Assembly: GCA_905221605.1 (NCBI GenBank)
Contig: CAJNDS010000447.1
Span: 888,889-952,888, forward strand
Source of the DNA: Symbiodinium natans
Lineage: Eukaryota; Sar; Dinophyceae; Suessiales; Symbiodiniaceae
Length of the DNA stretch: 64,000 bases
Direction: 5' to 3'
This document shows positions 44,863-53,410 of the stretch, piece after piece. Each line of letters starts with the position of its first letter. The first letter of the stretch is position 1. Under the pieces are notes generated by a model, which did no database searches, was not told the DNA's origin, and saw only the letters and a program-made list of their open reading frames with translations. A program made the position numbers and the translations under genes.

Positions 44863-47800
44863 CTGAAGATCGGATGCGTGTGTGCAACAAGAATTCCTGC
44901 ATGCTCTTCCATGCCTTTGATCAAAGTCAGAGCTTGCCTACGGACGGTTTGGATAGCTCGTTCAGCCATGCCGTTGGTTTCCTTTTGTCCTGAAACTGCA
45001 TCTTGCAAGACTGTTCCTAGTCCTAACGATGATCGCTGCTTCTGAATGACCTGCTTGAGCTTCTTCATGGTTCCTTCGTTGTCGGCTTTCAGGTTGATGG
45101 CTCCATACTGCAGTTGAGTGCTCATGTACGTAACTCCTTCAGCTAGATGATCAATCAGGCCTTTGCCTTTAGATGCTGTGGGAATACAGACAACATTCCT
45201 ACTCCAAGAGTCAATGCACACAAGACATACTGCAGACGCTGCTTCATCGTAGCTAGTACCTGTGAAGCAAAAATCCATACAGAACGTAGGTCTCGATGAT
45301 CTTTCCTTTTCAGGGTTCTCTCTAGGATGAGGCGACTCCTTTCCTTTACACGCAACACACACCGGACACCATGACGCATATGGCAGATGCGTCAAGTTGT
45401 GAACTGCTACCTCTTCAGGTGGCGGCATCTTTTGGTCCTTGAGTGGTTCGGCAATTGCATATTCCTGATACCTTTTCTGAGCTGTGCTAAGTTCGTGGGT
45501 TCTTTCAGCTTCCATGACGGTCCTACTGAGTCTCCTCAGAATGTCCTGCTTTGAACCAAACTTAGATACACCAAACTCGGTGCAAAGTCCTCTCAGGGTC
45601 TTCAGGCTGCTTTGCTGGTTGTACTCATACCCATTGTGGTTGAAAACAAGTTCTCCTGCAAGTTCGTACCTGTGTTCGGGTGCTTCAGGCTCTTCAGGTT
45701 GAAATGCCTCATTTTCCTCTTCGACCTGTTCAGGGATCGTGTCGAGTTGCTTTTGTTCCTTCTTCTGCTTCTTGGTTTTGGGCTCTACTGGGTAGATCAG
45801 CTGGAATCTGCTTTGTCCTGTCCAGGACAATCCATTGAATGCCTCAGGGAACTGATCATGCTCATCTTCGGTCCAAGATTTGTCATCCTCAAAGAACTCA
45901 CGCTTGATAGGTTCCTCTCCATAGGTTTTCCTATCAGGCTTCAGGTTTGAGATCTCTACCGGGATGTCTTTGGAATCTAGAGGATTGAACAATGCTTTCC
46001 TGGGCGAATGGTGGTACCTAATCACCTCAGTGCCATCGTCACTGATCGACCAAACATCCTTAGTGTACTCTTCGAACATGCACCTGTCTTGGGCTTCTTT
46101 GGGTGTTCCTAAGAGGTTCAAGGGAAACTCTTGGTTTGAAGCTAACGTCAACACCTTGTACTTCCTAGTTCCATCGAAGATCGCACCTGTAGGATTCTCT
46201 AGGTCTCCAAACATGACACTATGGTACAGTAAATGCCATTCCTTGTCATCATGAATGAGGACTGCTCTGTAGGGGTACTTTCCTGGCTGAAACTTGAGGT
46301 CAAAGTCCACATGCTGCGAAGTTCCGAGGCTGTAGTGAACTTGGTAAGGGTCTCTCCAGAATGACCATCCTATGCGCTGTTCCTCTACGACAGACTTGAG
46401 GTTTTCACACAAGTGCAAGGGTATCGGCTTTCCTGTGGATGCTGTGTTCACTGCTCTCACGAATGCTGTAGCAGTAAGTGAGTTGTTATTGTAGTTGACT
46501 GCAATCTTGGTTGTTCCTTCTGTAAGGACGGTACCTGTCGCTGTGCCGTTCCTAAACTCCCAACCTTTCTTCATCAACTTTCCTACAGCAAGTAACGGGT
46601 GAATCACTGATGAAATCAAGAACACTTCCTCAACCTTCACGGTAACTCCTGAAATGTCCTGAAACTCAACCTCAATGATCCTTTGGTCCGAAACCTTGAT
46701 CAACTTACCTTGAGCATCCCTCAGAACAACTTGTGCTTTCTTTGGCGCTTTCCTACCAAATCTTTTCATCCACATAGGTGCCAACGAAATGTCGGCTCCA
46801 GAATCCAGTACCACTTCGATCTCTCGGGACTGGTCCTGTCGTGCTGTCCTGACAAACATCTGTTCCTGTTCGTCACCGTACCAATGGTACAGCATGTCGT
46901 CAAGTTCTTCACATTCCTGGGACTCATCTTCATCTCCTATCCAGAACTCTTCTGTCTCTTTTCTCTCTTCCTGACTCTCTTCACACGAAACTCTCAAGAT
47001 CCTTCCGAAGTAGTCAATCTCAACTTCCTCTGAATCCTCGCTCAATGCAAACTCTTCCGGGAAACTTGTTCGGGGATCTCCAATGTGATGCATTGAAACC
47101 ATCCTAACTACAGGCTTGTTTGAGTTGGAGGTTCCTTGGCTGCTTTGGCTTCTTTGAGACTGCTGGTACCTCGAGGCTGACGAAGGGGCTTGAGTTGAGG
47201 TTCCTGTTGTACTCTGTTGTTCGCTTTGGCTCTCTAGGTCTACGGTCCTAGCTTGGTATCCCATGTCCATCTGCTTTTTCCTACACTGTGCTTCAAAGTG
47301 TCCATACCTATGGCAGTAGTGGCAAACTCCTGACGCTGACTGTGCTTTTCCTTTGCCTTTGCCTTTGTAACTACCAAAGCCTCTACCATAGCCTTTTCCT
47401 CTACCTTTACCTCGGCCTCTGAAGCCTCTACCTCGACCTTTCCAATTGCCTCCTCGACCTTTGCCTTTACCTTTGCCTTTACCTTTACCTTTGTCCTCGA
47501 AACCTTTACCTGAACCTTTGCCTTTCTTGCCTTTACCTTTGCCTTTACCATAGCCTTTGTACCAACCTTTACCTTTGCCTTTCCATGCTCTGTTGACATC
47601 CATCGCTGCTAAACCTCCATGGTCTTCACCTGTGTCGATCAGGTCGGTTGTGGTCCTATGCGGCGTTCCTTGCTGCTGGCTAAGGGAGTTAGTCCATCGT
47701 TCGGTTGACTCGTAGTTGACTAGATACTGACGAAGGCTGTTGTACTTAGTGTCTTCACCAATGTTCAGCAAGATATGTCTCTTCACATCAGGCTTCATTC

Positions 47801-47873
47801 CTTGGATGAGGGTTGAAACTTTGAGGTTTTCCCTCACCTGTTGCCTTCTCATACAACTCAATCTTTTCTTCAT
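44745..47873 (-). CDS. Copia gag-pol part 1: Gag end, zinc knuckle, protease, integrase
   Basis: 1,042 residues. The start finishes the Gag fold (RENLKVSTLIQGMKPDVKRHIL). A very Gly/Lys-rich RNA-binding stretch follows (bases 47,340-47,600), then the CCHC knuckle CHYCHRYGHFEAQC (near 47,300). The aspartic protease active site is VVLDSGADISLAP (near 46,800). The integrase zinc site is HNLTHLPYASWCPVC (near 45,390), and its acidic triad falls in FCMDFCF (near 45,270), KADNEG (near 45,090) and NGMAERAIQ (near 44,970). The frame stops at 44,745 inside the integrase C-terminal part (GRPFQSLERV), and the next frame takes over the homologous sequence. It overlaps the Gag frame by 86 bases and is +1 relative to it. 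Confidence 0.95.
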   Translation of the reverse strand: MKKRLSCMRRQQVRENLKVSTLIQGMKPDVKRHILLNIGEDTKYNSLRQYLVNYESTERWTNSLSQQQGTPHRTTTDLIDTGEDHGGLAAMDVNRAWKGKGKGWYKGYGKGKGKGKKGKGSGKGFEDKGKGKGKGKGKGRGGNWKGRGRGFRGRGKGRGKGYGRGFGSYKGKGKGKAQSASGVCHYCHRYGHFEAQCRKKQMDMGYQARTVDLESQSEQQSTTGTSTQAPSSASRYQQSQRSQSSQGTSNSNKPVVRMVSMHHIGDPRTSFPEEFALSEDSEEVEIDYFGRILRVSCEESQEERKETEEFWIGDEDESQECEELDDMLYHWYGDEQEQMFVRTARQDQSREIEVVLDSGADISLAPMWMKRFGRKAPKKAQVVLRDAQGKLIKVSDQRIIEVEFQDISGVTVKVEEVFLISSVIHPLLAVGKLMKKGWEFRNGTATGTVLTEGTTKIAVNYNNNSLTATAFVRAVNTASTGKPIPLHLCENLKSVVEEQRIGWSFWRDPYQVHYSLGTSQHVDFDLKFQPGKYPYRAVLIHDDKEWHLLYHSVMFGDLENPTGAIFDGTRKYKVLTLASNQEFPLNLLGTPKEAQDRCMFEEYTKDVWSISDDGTEVIRYHHSPRKALFNPLDSKDIPVEISNLKPDRKTYGEEPIKREFFEDDKSWTEDEHDQFPEAFNGLSWTGQSRFQLIYPVEPKTKKQKKEQKQLDTIPEQVEEENEAFQPEEPEAPEHRYELAGELVFNHNGYEYNQQSSLKTLRGLCTEFGVSKFGSKQDILRRLSRTVMEAERTHELSTAQKRYQEYAIAEPLKDQKMPPPEEVAVHNLTHLPYASWCPVCVACKGKESPHPRENPEKERSSRPTFCMDFCFTGTSYDEAASAVCLVCIDSWSRNVVCIPTASKGKGLIDHLAEGVTYMSTQLQYGAINLKADNEGTMKKLKQVIQKQRSSLGLGTVLQDAVSGQKETNGMAERAIQTVRRQALTLIKGMEEHAGILVAHTHPIFSWAFRHASWIINRYHRHSGTGMTPYEWISGRPFQSLERV

Positions 47874-49779
47874 ACTCTAGAATGTTCTCTGCAATGCCTT
47901 TTTCCTTCGCGAAACGATAGTTGAGAACACTGTGGAAAAGCTCCAAAGATCGTGCTCTGTTCACCGGCTGATATTCCTTCATCAACATCCTATACGCTTC
48001 CATGCCATTCTGTTCCTGTACATGCTTCACAACACGAAAAGGTCTACCTTTTGTGTAGCTACTCAACACGCTGTACAACCTACGACTGGCTTCTCTGGCT
48101 TCTGTTGACATCTCACTCATAGTGACTGCCTTATCTTCCTTGAGGTTCTTCTCTACGCGGTCCATGATCCTCACCATATTTTCATCCAGTGCTCCAAGCC
48201 ACGTTCGGAGTCGATTCCTGAACTCTCCAAATCCACTCTTCTCTTCTTGCCATGTACCTGGGTTGAAAGCTTCGGGTGCTTTGATTAGTTTGTGTAGCTC
48301 CACATCTCCTGGCTTTCTTTCCTTGACGGCTCTCTCAAGTGATGAGCCAATCTCCTCAAATGTTGTGACTGCTTCTTGTTGTGCTCTCACAAGTGCTTCT
48401 TGTGACTCGGCTTGCTTCTGCTGAACTGCTGCTACTGTTTCCTGAAATGCTCGCGTCAATCCTTCCTCTCTTTGGCTTCCTGCTGCTGCTGAGTGCCTTA
48501 TCTCCTGCGACAAAGCTTGTATGCCTTGCAGTGTTTGCATGTTTGCTTCGGCCAATGTTTTGAGTGCTTCTTCCATACCTTTGGCTGCTTCAAGGTTGTT
48601 GTAAACAAGTGTTGCTAAAAGCAATGATTTGTACTGCCTGCAATGTGCTGCTGCAGCTCTCCTCTGCTCTCGCGTCTTCTTTCCTGGCTTCTTCCTTCTG
48701 CTTCTGACTGCTTGGCAAAAAGACTGTGAAAAATACATCAGGATGATCCAAGTAACCAATCCTAACGGTGTTCCTGTATATACAACTAGGCGAATTCCTT
48801 GAAACATGACTGTGTTGGAAAACGCTCCATGAAAGATCTCATGCACGACGTCGTGAAACAAACTCTCTACTGTAGCTACTCTTTCCTTCAAACACTTCTC
48901 AAACCATCTCAGTACTTGTCCTAGTCGATGTAGCGCTAAAAGATTTCCTTCTCGGGCTTCTTGTTTTACTAGTGCACTAGGGGCGTAGCCGGACTCAAGG
49001 CTCACACTCTCCTGGCTGTCAAACTCACCAACGAAGTTCCTGAACTGAATCGTGTAGACGTTCATGAACTGAATCGGGTAGCCGTTCCTGTCGTCGAGAT
49101 TCTCGAAGTTCTCGATGTAGTTCCATTGCGTATTGGGGCTTCTTGAGATGCTGCTCCAAGTCGCCATCAGCTCGCTCTCGTCGGACTCTCGATTTTCCTT
49201 TCTCTCAAGCTTTTCCTTTCTTGCACGGTCTTCTTGCGGTACATCCTCGAAGGCGCGACCTCCAAGGGCTAGTTCATCCTTGACCTCTCTCTTTTCCTGC
49301 ACGTAGTCAAGGGCACGCCACGGCTCCACATCTGCGTCCATCATTCCCAGGTTCCTTGTCATCCCGCAGTAAGTTGCGAGGCATCCTAGGAGAAAACCAA
49401 TCAGCAAGACGATTCCTGCTGCCATGCCGTAGCACCGCATGTTCACCTTCTTCGTTTCCTGAACCACATAGCGCTCCGGGAAGCACTGAAAGCAAGGGGC
49501 AAAGTCCCTCACTGCTGCTGCACCAGCAATCGACTGATTCCTGATGATTCCACAGTTTCTTCTGTGGTATCTGGTTCCTCTTCTATATGCGATCCTGACC
49601 GTGGGGAGGTACTCGAAGAACTCTCGGACCTCGGTTCTCTTTTCCTGCTTCCACATGTGTCTCAGCCCACAGACGAGAGAAGCCACCATGGCTATGAAGG
49701 TCGTTCCTACTGCTAGGAGTAGCATCATCGCTGTCAAGGTTCCTGTCAAGGTTCCTGGTTCAGACAGCTCCGCTACCAT
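47788..49779 (-). CDS. Copia Gag with N-terminal multi-membrane extension
   Basis: 663 residues. Residues 17-38, 117-139 and 326-352 are hydrophobic and look membrane-spanning. Between the first two lies a Y71-H72-x3-C76 ... C96-x2-C99 motif that could bind metal. Residues about 400-510 are coiled coil. Residues about 530-650 match the usual copia Gag helical domain (RRLYSVLSSYTKGRPFRVV, MEAYRMLMKEYQP, ILEYEEKIELYEKATGE). The Gag domain is completed in the next frame, so the stop at 47,788 is probably not the natural end. The start ATG is unusual: its A is the last base of the 5' LTR and its TG opens the primer-binding site, so every in-frame initiation here depends on the LTR junction. Membrane segments ahead of Gag are not usual for copia. 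Confidence 0.85.
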   Translation of the reverse strand: MVAELSEPGTLTGTLTAMMLLLAVGTTFIAMVASLVCGLRHMWKQEKRTEVREFFEYLPTVRIAYRRGTRYHRRNCGIIRNQSIAGAAAVRDFAPCFQCFPERYVVQETKKVNMRCYGMAAGIVLLIGFLLGCLATYCGMTRNLGMMDADVEPWRALDYVQEKREVKDELALGGRAFEDVPQEDRARKEKLERKENRESDESELMATWSSISRSPNTQWNYIENFENLDDRNGYPIQFMNVYTIQFRNFVGEFDSQESVSLESGYAPSALVKQEAREGNLLALHRLGQVLRWFEKCLKERVATVESLFHDVVHEIFHGAFSNTVMFQGIRLVVYTGTPLGLVTWIILMYFSQSFCQAVRSRRKKPGKKTREQRRAAAAHCRQYKSLLLATLVYNNLEAAKGMEEALKTLAEANMQTLQGIQALSQEIRHSAAAGSQREEGLTRAFQETVAAVQQKQAESQEALVRAQQEAVTTFEEIGSSLERAVKERKPGDVELHKLIKAPEAFNPGTWQEEKSGFGEFRNRLRTWLGALDENMVRIMDRVEKNLKEDKAVTMSEMSTEAREASRRLYSVLSSYTKGRPFRVVKHVQEQNGMEAYRMLMKEYQPVNRARSLELFHSVLNYRFAKEKGIAENILEYEEKIELYEKATGEGKPQSFNPHPRNEA
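49762..49778 (-). promoter_or_regulatory. Primer-binding site
   Basis: On the minus strand the sequence right after the 5' LTR is TGGTAGCGGAGCTGTCT. It opens with TGG, as required for pairing to a tRNA 3' CCA, and resembles the initiator-Met type PBS of plant copia elements (TGGTATCAGAGC). The priming tRNA is inferred. Confidence 0.75.
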
Positions 49780-49989
49780 GTTAAAGAACGGGCTTTCCTA
49801 AAGGGTTTCCTAAACCACCACCGCGGCTCACTTTTCGCTTCACCGCTCTGCTGTGGTTTCTGTCCTGTCACTCCTTTGAGACTGGGGAGTCTCCTCTTGA
49901 GCCTGGGCCACAAAGTTGGTTCCTGGCTCAATCTGTGCATTCTCCTACACATACAACAGTGTGTTCCTACTAGGCTGGAATGTTTAACA
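49779..49989 (-). repeat. 5' LTR of copia element
   Basis: 211 bases, same sequence as the left LTR as read by eye, starting TGTTAAAC and ending TTTAACA on the minus strand. It should hold the element promoter and the RNA 5' end, but no TATA-like box is evident, as is usual in dinoflagellates. Confidence 0.97.
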
Positions 49990-49994
49990 TCAAA
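49990..49994. repeat. Target-site duplication TCAAA, right copy
   Basis: Matches the pentamer flanking the other LTR. Confidence 0.95.
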
Positions 49995-50530
49995 GCTCTT
50001 GATTGCTTACCACGCGCGCCTCCGTGCACGCAGGCGTCATAAGGCACAACAGAGCAACGAGGACGCAAGTCCCGGAACTCAGGCTTTTTTTTTGAACCGT
50101 CGCCTCTTTACTACATCAGCAGCGCAGTAGGCCGTCCTTGTGGGTCTCAACACTAGAGGTGAAACAGTCGCAGGCGCGAAAACCAAAGCAAGCACACACC
50201 AAAAACACCACCAAACACAACCACAAAAACCCGCAGCAACCCGCCAAAACCAAAAGCGCCAAACGTCTAGGTGTCCCCCGCGCTCAGTACTCGAAGTCGT
50301 CACAGAAAACCAGGTGTAATCAAGCAGCGCAGAGCATGCGGGGGAGTCGCAAAATGCGAGAGTTTGCCAGATCATCAAAACCACCATCATGAAGCCACTG
50401 GTGCAACGAAGGTCAGCACGGAAAGCTGTAAATCGAAGAAGGACAGCGAAGTTATCGACCAACACGGGCAGGTACCAGGCACACAGTGGCGAAAAGGGAA
50501 GGTACAGAGTGGCCAACTTTCCCAGAGGAG

Positions 50531-50670
50531 AGGCAAGGCCAGCACGCGCCCCACGGCGGTCAGCCAGTGGGGACTTGTCAGCAAGAACAGCGGATGCAAG
50601 ACCAGCCCAGGGCACCCCATGGTGGTCAGCCAGTGGAGCAACCCCGAGCAACAGCCAACACAACTTGCGG
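50531..50670 (+). repeat. 140-bp direct repeat, copy 1
   Basis: Runs from AGGCAAGGCCAGCACGCGCC to CAACTTGCGG and recurs 337 bases further on with few changes. Inside the unit a shorter phrase (CCCCAYGGYGGTCAGCCAGTGG) itself appears twice. Confidence 0.9.
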
Positions 50671-50867
50671 CTCTATTATTGAAGCCCGACCCAAAGTTCC
50701 CAACACCTGTGCTCAGTCCGGCCACATACCCAAGTAGAACCTGGGGCCGCAGTCAGCAGAGCCCTCCTAGTTTCCCAGGGAGGAAGCCTGCGAGTAGCAA
50801 CAGCTACCGATTCCGAGGGGAAAGACTACCAGACAGCAGTCAAACCCTTACTCTGGCCCGCAGCAAG

Positions 50868-51007
50868 AGGAAAGGCCAGCGCGCGCCCCATGGTGGTCAG
50901 CCAGTGGGGACTTGACAGCAAGAACAGCGGATGCAAGACCAGCCCAGGGCACCCCATGGTGGTCAGCCAGTGGAGCAACCCCGAGCAACAGCCAACACAA
51001 CTTGCGG
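50868..51007 (+). repeat. 140-bp direct repeat, copy 2
   Basis: Second copy at constant offset of 337 bases. The possible coding segment begins directly after it. Confidence 0.9.
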
Positions 51008-51297
51008 TTCGGCCCACCAGAGAGTACCATATCATTTACGAAACTACCGGCGTCTATGTGACAGTGCATGAGTCGGACACCGTGCTCAGCATCAAAGATA
51101 TCCTGGCCGAGATGTTGTCGTTGGGTCGTCGCAGAATCAGCACTGATCAATTCTTTCTGGCTCAGCACAGATGGCTGCTGCACCCAGACATGCCGGTTCG
51201 GAATCTTCCCACCCAGCATCCCGTGGAGATTCAACACAATCCGTCCCGATGGCGCTGCAGCCAGAGACAGGCTCAGCCGGCCGCTCGCGTCGAGTAG
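51008..51297 (+). CDS. Possible small coding segment, not recognised
   Basis: A plus-strand frame reads REYHIIYETTGVYVTVHESD then IKDILAEMLSLGRRRI, STDQFFLAQHRWLLHPDMP and a stop at 51,295-51,297. Alternating strand-helix-strand character suggests a small folded domain, perhaps ubiquitin-like, but I recognise no family. Upstream the frame runs into the direct repeat, so its start is unknown. The minus-strand frame over the same bases is also open. Confidence 0.3.
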
Positions 51298-51480
51298 AAT
51301 CACCTCAAAACGTCCAGTGTGGCGGTATGCTGAGTTTTAGGTCTGTTGTTGTGCAGCCCTGCCAGATCGCCTTCAGGAGCTCCTGAGAAATCCCGAATGA
51401 AAAGTATGATGGATCTTTTCGCTTAAAAGCAGCACGAACGTAGTAGAACATCCTCATCATTTGGGAGTCTTGCGAAACCG

Positions 51481-51718
51481 TTATTGTTCAAAACCGTGCT
51501 TGTCTTGAAATGTCATGTCGTGTTCGAACACATCAAGCATGACACACTCTCCACCAAGCAACATGCATTCTGCTCACATCACTCGCTCACGTTCGAATCT
51601 TTTCACGTGGTGGGGAAACAGTACCGAGCACGGCTGGTTGGATCTCGATCCCTCCTGTAAGACCCAAGACTGTTGTTGAGTCTCGAAAAGTCCTGTGAGA
51701 CACAGGGCTCCTTTCCCC
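51481..51718 (-). repeat. Split direct repeat B2 (element 3' end)
   Basis: 238 bases beginning GGGGAAAGGAGCCC and ending ACAATAA on the minus strand. Same sequence as B1, offset 1,053 bases. The DNA beyond it (GGTTTCGC on the minus strand reading outwards) is unrelated to B1's neighbour. Confidence 0.95.
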
Positions 51719-51813
51719 TTCGAGAGGAAAATGTAGCTAACTCACTACCTCTCACAGGTTCGACCTAAGTGTGACGGCCTGAACAGAATACCCAGCAGGT
51801 TCAGAACGACAGG

Positions 51814-52218
51814 TCAAGAAGTTTCTGGCTGTCGCTGAGAGCTTGACGAGGCAGCTTCACTTGGCTGCTCCAAGTCAGGTTCAGGGTTCACAAACTGCCA
51901 CTGAGGTTGAAGAGCTGCAGCAGCCTCTCGTTGCTGCATTTCGCGGTCCTTCACGAGGGAATCCATATTCAAAGAGTGAAGCCACACTCGAAAATCATTC
52001 AGCTGATCTCGTGTCAACGACCGCGCCATGAAGCGTGCTGAGAAAAGTAAAGTGGTGGAAGAGCAATACTCGAGCCTTTTATGCATCAAACAGCAAACAA
52101 AACTGTCATCACGCAAAGTAAGGCCCGCGCTAACAAGGGTCCCTGATTGCAACACGCTCGCTGAGTCGCCTGGTCCCTTCCCGGATACTGCCACAACCTC
52201 TTGTGCACACTGAGTCAT
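51814..52218 (-). CDS. Small ORF between A2 and B2, unknown
   Basis: 134 residues from an ATG at 52,218. An internal Met (ARSLTRDQLNDFRVWLHSLN, about residue 64) is an equally good start. The C-terminal half is Gln/Glu/Pro/Ser-rich. No family recognised. It sits where some PAT-type elements keep a third ORF, between the inner and outer repeats. Confidence 0.45.
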   Translation of the reverse strand: MTQCAQEVVAVSGKGPGDSASVLQSGTLVSAGLTLRDDSFVCCLMHKRLEYCSSTTLLFSARFMARSLTRDQLNDFRVWLHSLNMDSLVKDREMQQREAAAALQPQWQFVNPEPDLEQPSEAASSSSQRQPETS

Positions 52219-52280
52219 CTCCTGACATAGTTGCGAAAACTCTCACATTAGTATACAAGGGTGGCGAGGGTGGGTTTTTC

Positions 52281-52533
52281 AAAATTGATCTATCAGCCTC
52301 TAAGAGCACTTTCCGGGCATCCTGCCCCTCGAGAGGTCCCGCTGCGACGGGTGTATACAGTAAGTACAACCCTGCATGAACAAGCATGAAACTGATCGAG
52401 CAGTGAAAATAAGTTGTGCAAAAAGACAAGCACTAAAACAACAAGCAAATGTTTTGTTCACTGCAACATTTTTGAATGTTGTTTCCTTTGAACAGTAAAG
52501 CTCTATCTTCTCCAGGTATTCGAAGAACGATAC
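52281..52533 (-). repeat. Split direct repeat A2
   Basis: 253 bases, 247 identical to A1. It abuts B1 with no base between them. Confidence 0.95.
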
Positions 52534-52771
52534 TTATTGTTCAAAACCGTGCTTGTCTTGAAATGTCATGTCGTGTTCGAACACATCAAGCATGACACAC
52601 TCTCCACCAAGCAACATGCATTCTGCTCACATCACTCGCTCACGTTCGAATCTTTTCACGTGGTGGGGAAACAGTACCGAGCACGGCTGGTTGGATCTCG
52701 ATCCCTCCTGTAAGACCCAAGACTGTTGTTGAGTCTCGAAAAGTCCTGTGAGACACAGGGCTCCTTTCCCC
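52534..52771 (-). repeat. Split direct repeat B1
   Basis: 238 bases, no difference from B2 seen. It starts 18 bases after the RNase H stop codon. Confidence 0.95.
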
Positions 52772-52789
52772 ATTCACCTGAGCCGTGCG

Positions 52790-53410
52790 TCAAACCTTCA
52801 GTTCCGAGGCTCTCTTTACAACCGCTGAAATGATCCTGCTCGCTTCTAGCGATTCGTCCTTGAATCCTAACTTCCTAACCAAATCAAGTTGGAACCTCGA
52901 AGGTTGATCTGCAAGATTCGCTGGGGAAGCAACCCTTGCATACCACGGTAGAAATCCGTGAACATATTCCAGGAAGTTTGCTTCATCCACCAACATTCCA
53001 GCGACTCCTTTCTTAGCAGATCCCGAGATGTAGGCGTGTCTGGCCGCATCGTTGTCGAGGTAGACGATTACTCCAGTTCCAGCAGTCGCTCCATGCTGGG
53101 AATACGATTCAGCAAAGGCTACAGTCTTACATGTCAGCAACTTCAAACCAATCAAAACCCCAAGCATCTCCAGCTCATAGATAATAGTTTGCTCTTCCTC
53201 TGTGGATAGCACCCGGGTTTGGGGTTCTGAGATCGGCACACTGAAGAACGACAGTGCTGTCCCACTCCCGGTAAGGAGCACACCACCTAAGCCACCAGAC
53301 CTTGTCTCGGTTTCGAAAGCTGCATCAGTAAGTATCATGAACGATCTGCATGACACCTGTCCCACCAACCTGGGCTGAGCAGCATCTAAGAACTTGCAAA
53401 AGTCTTCCAA
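52790..53410 (-). CDS. RNase H domain of the YR retrotransposon
   Basis: 206 residues. SFMILTDAAFETE gives the first acidic residue and strand of an RNase H fold, YELEMLGVLIGLKLL the Glu-bearing helix, GVIVYLDNDAARHAYISG the second Asp strand, and SPANLADQPSR the final Asp. These are the RNase H signatures of DIRS-type Pol. The frame overlaps the end of the RT frame by 25 bases in a different phase, so RT and RNase H would be joined by frameshifting or were one ORF before a small indel. The protein degrades the RNA strand after cDNA synthesis. Confidence 0.85.
   Translation of the reverse strand: MEDFCKFLDAAQPRLVGQVSCRSFMILTDAAFETETRSGGLGGVLLTGSGTALSFFSVPISEPQTRVLSTEEEQTIIYELEMLGVLIGLKLLTCKTVAFAESYSQHGATAGTGVIVYLDNDAARHAYISGSAKKGVAGMLVDEANFLEYVHGFLPWYARVASPANLADQPSRFQLDLVRKLGFKDESLEASRIISAVVKRASELKV

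Larger units (their letters stand above)
39401..49989 (-). mobile_element. Ty1/copia LTR retrotransposon, near-complete, recent
   Basis: 10,589 bases bounded by two 211-bp LTRs that look identical base for base, with a 5-bp target duplication. Order on the minus strand is LTR, PBS, Gag, protease, integrase, reverse transcriptase, RNase H, C-terminal extension, PPT, LTR. Integrase before reverse transcriptase defines the copia superfamily. Identical LTRs mean insertion was recent. The single expected polyprotein is split into three frames by two breaks, both inside conserved domains. Confidence 0.97.
49995..51480. other. Inter-element stretch with a 140-bp direct repeat
   Basis: Apart from the direct repeat and a possible short coding segment at its right end, no gene is recognisable. 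An A/T run (nine T) is at about 50,084-50,093. Confidence 0.5.

Noticed and set aside
51481-52771. Stand-alone small LTR (TRIM-like) element with 238-bp terminal repeats
   Set aside because: The A repeat between the two B copies matches 61,131-61,383, so the B copies belong to the split-repeat YR element.
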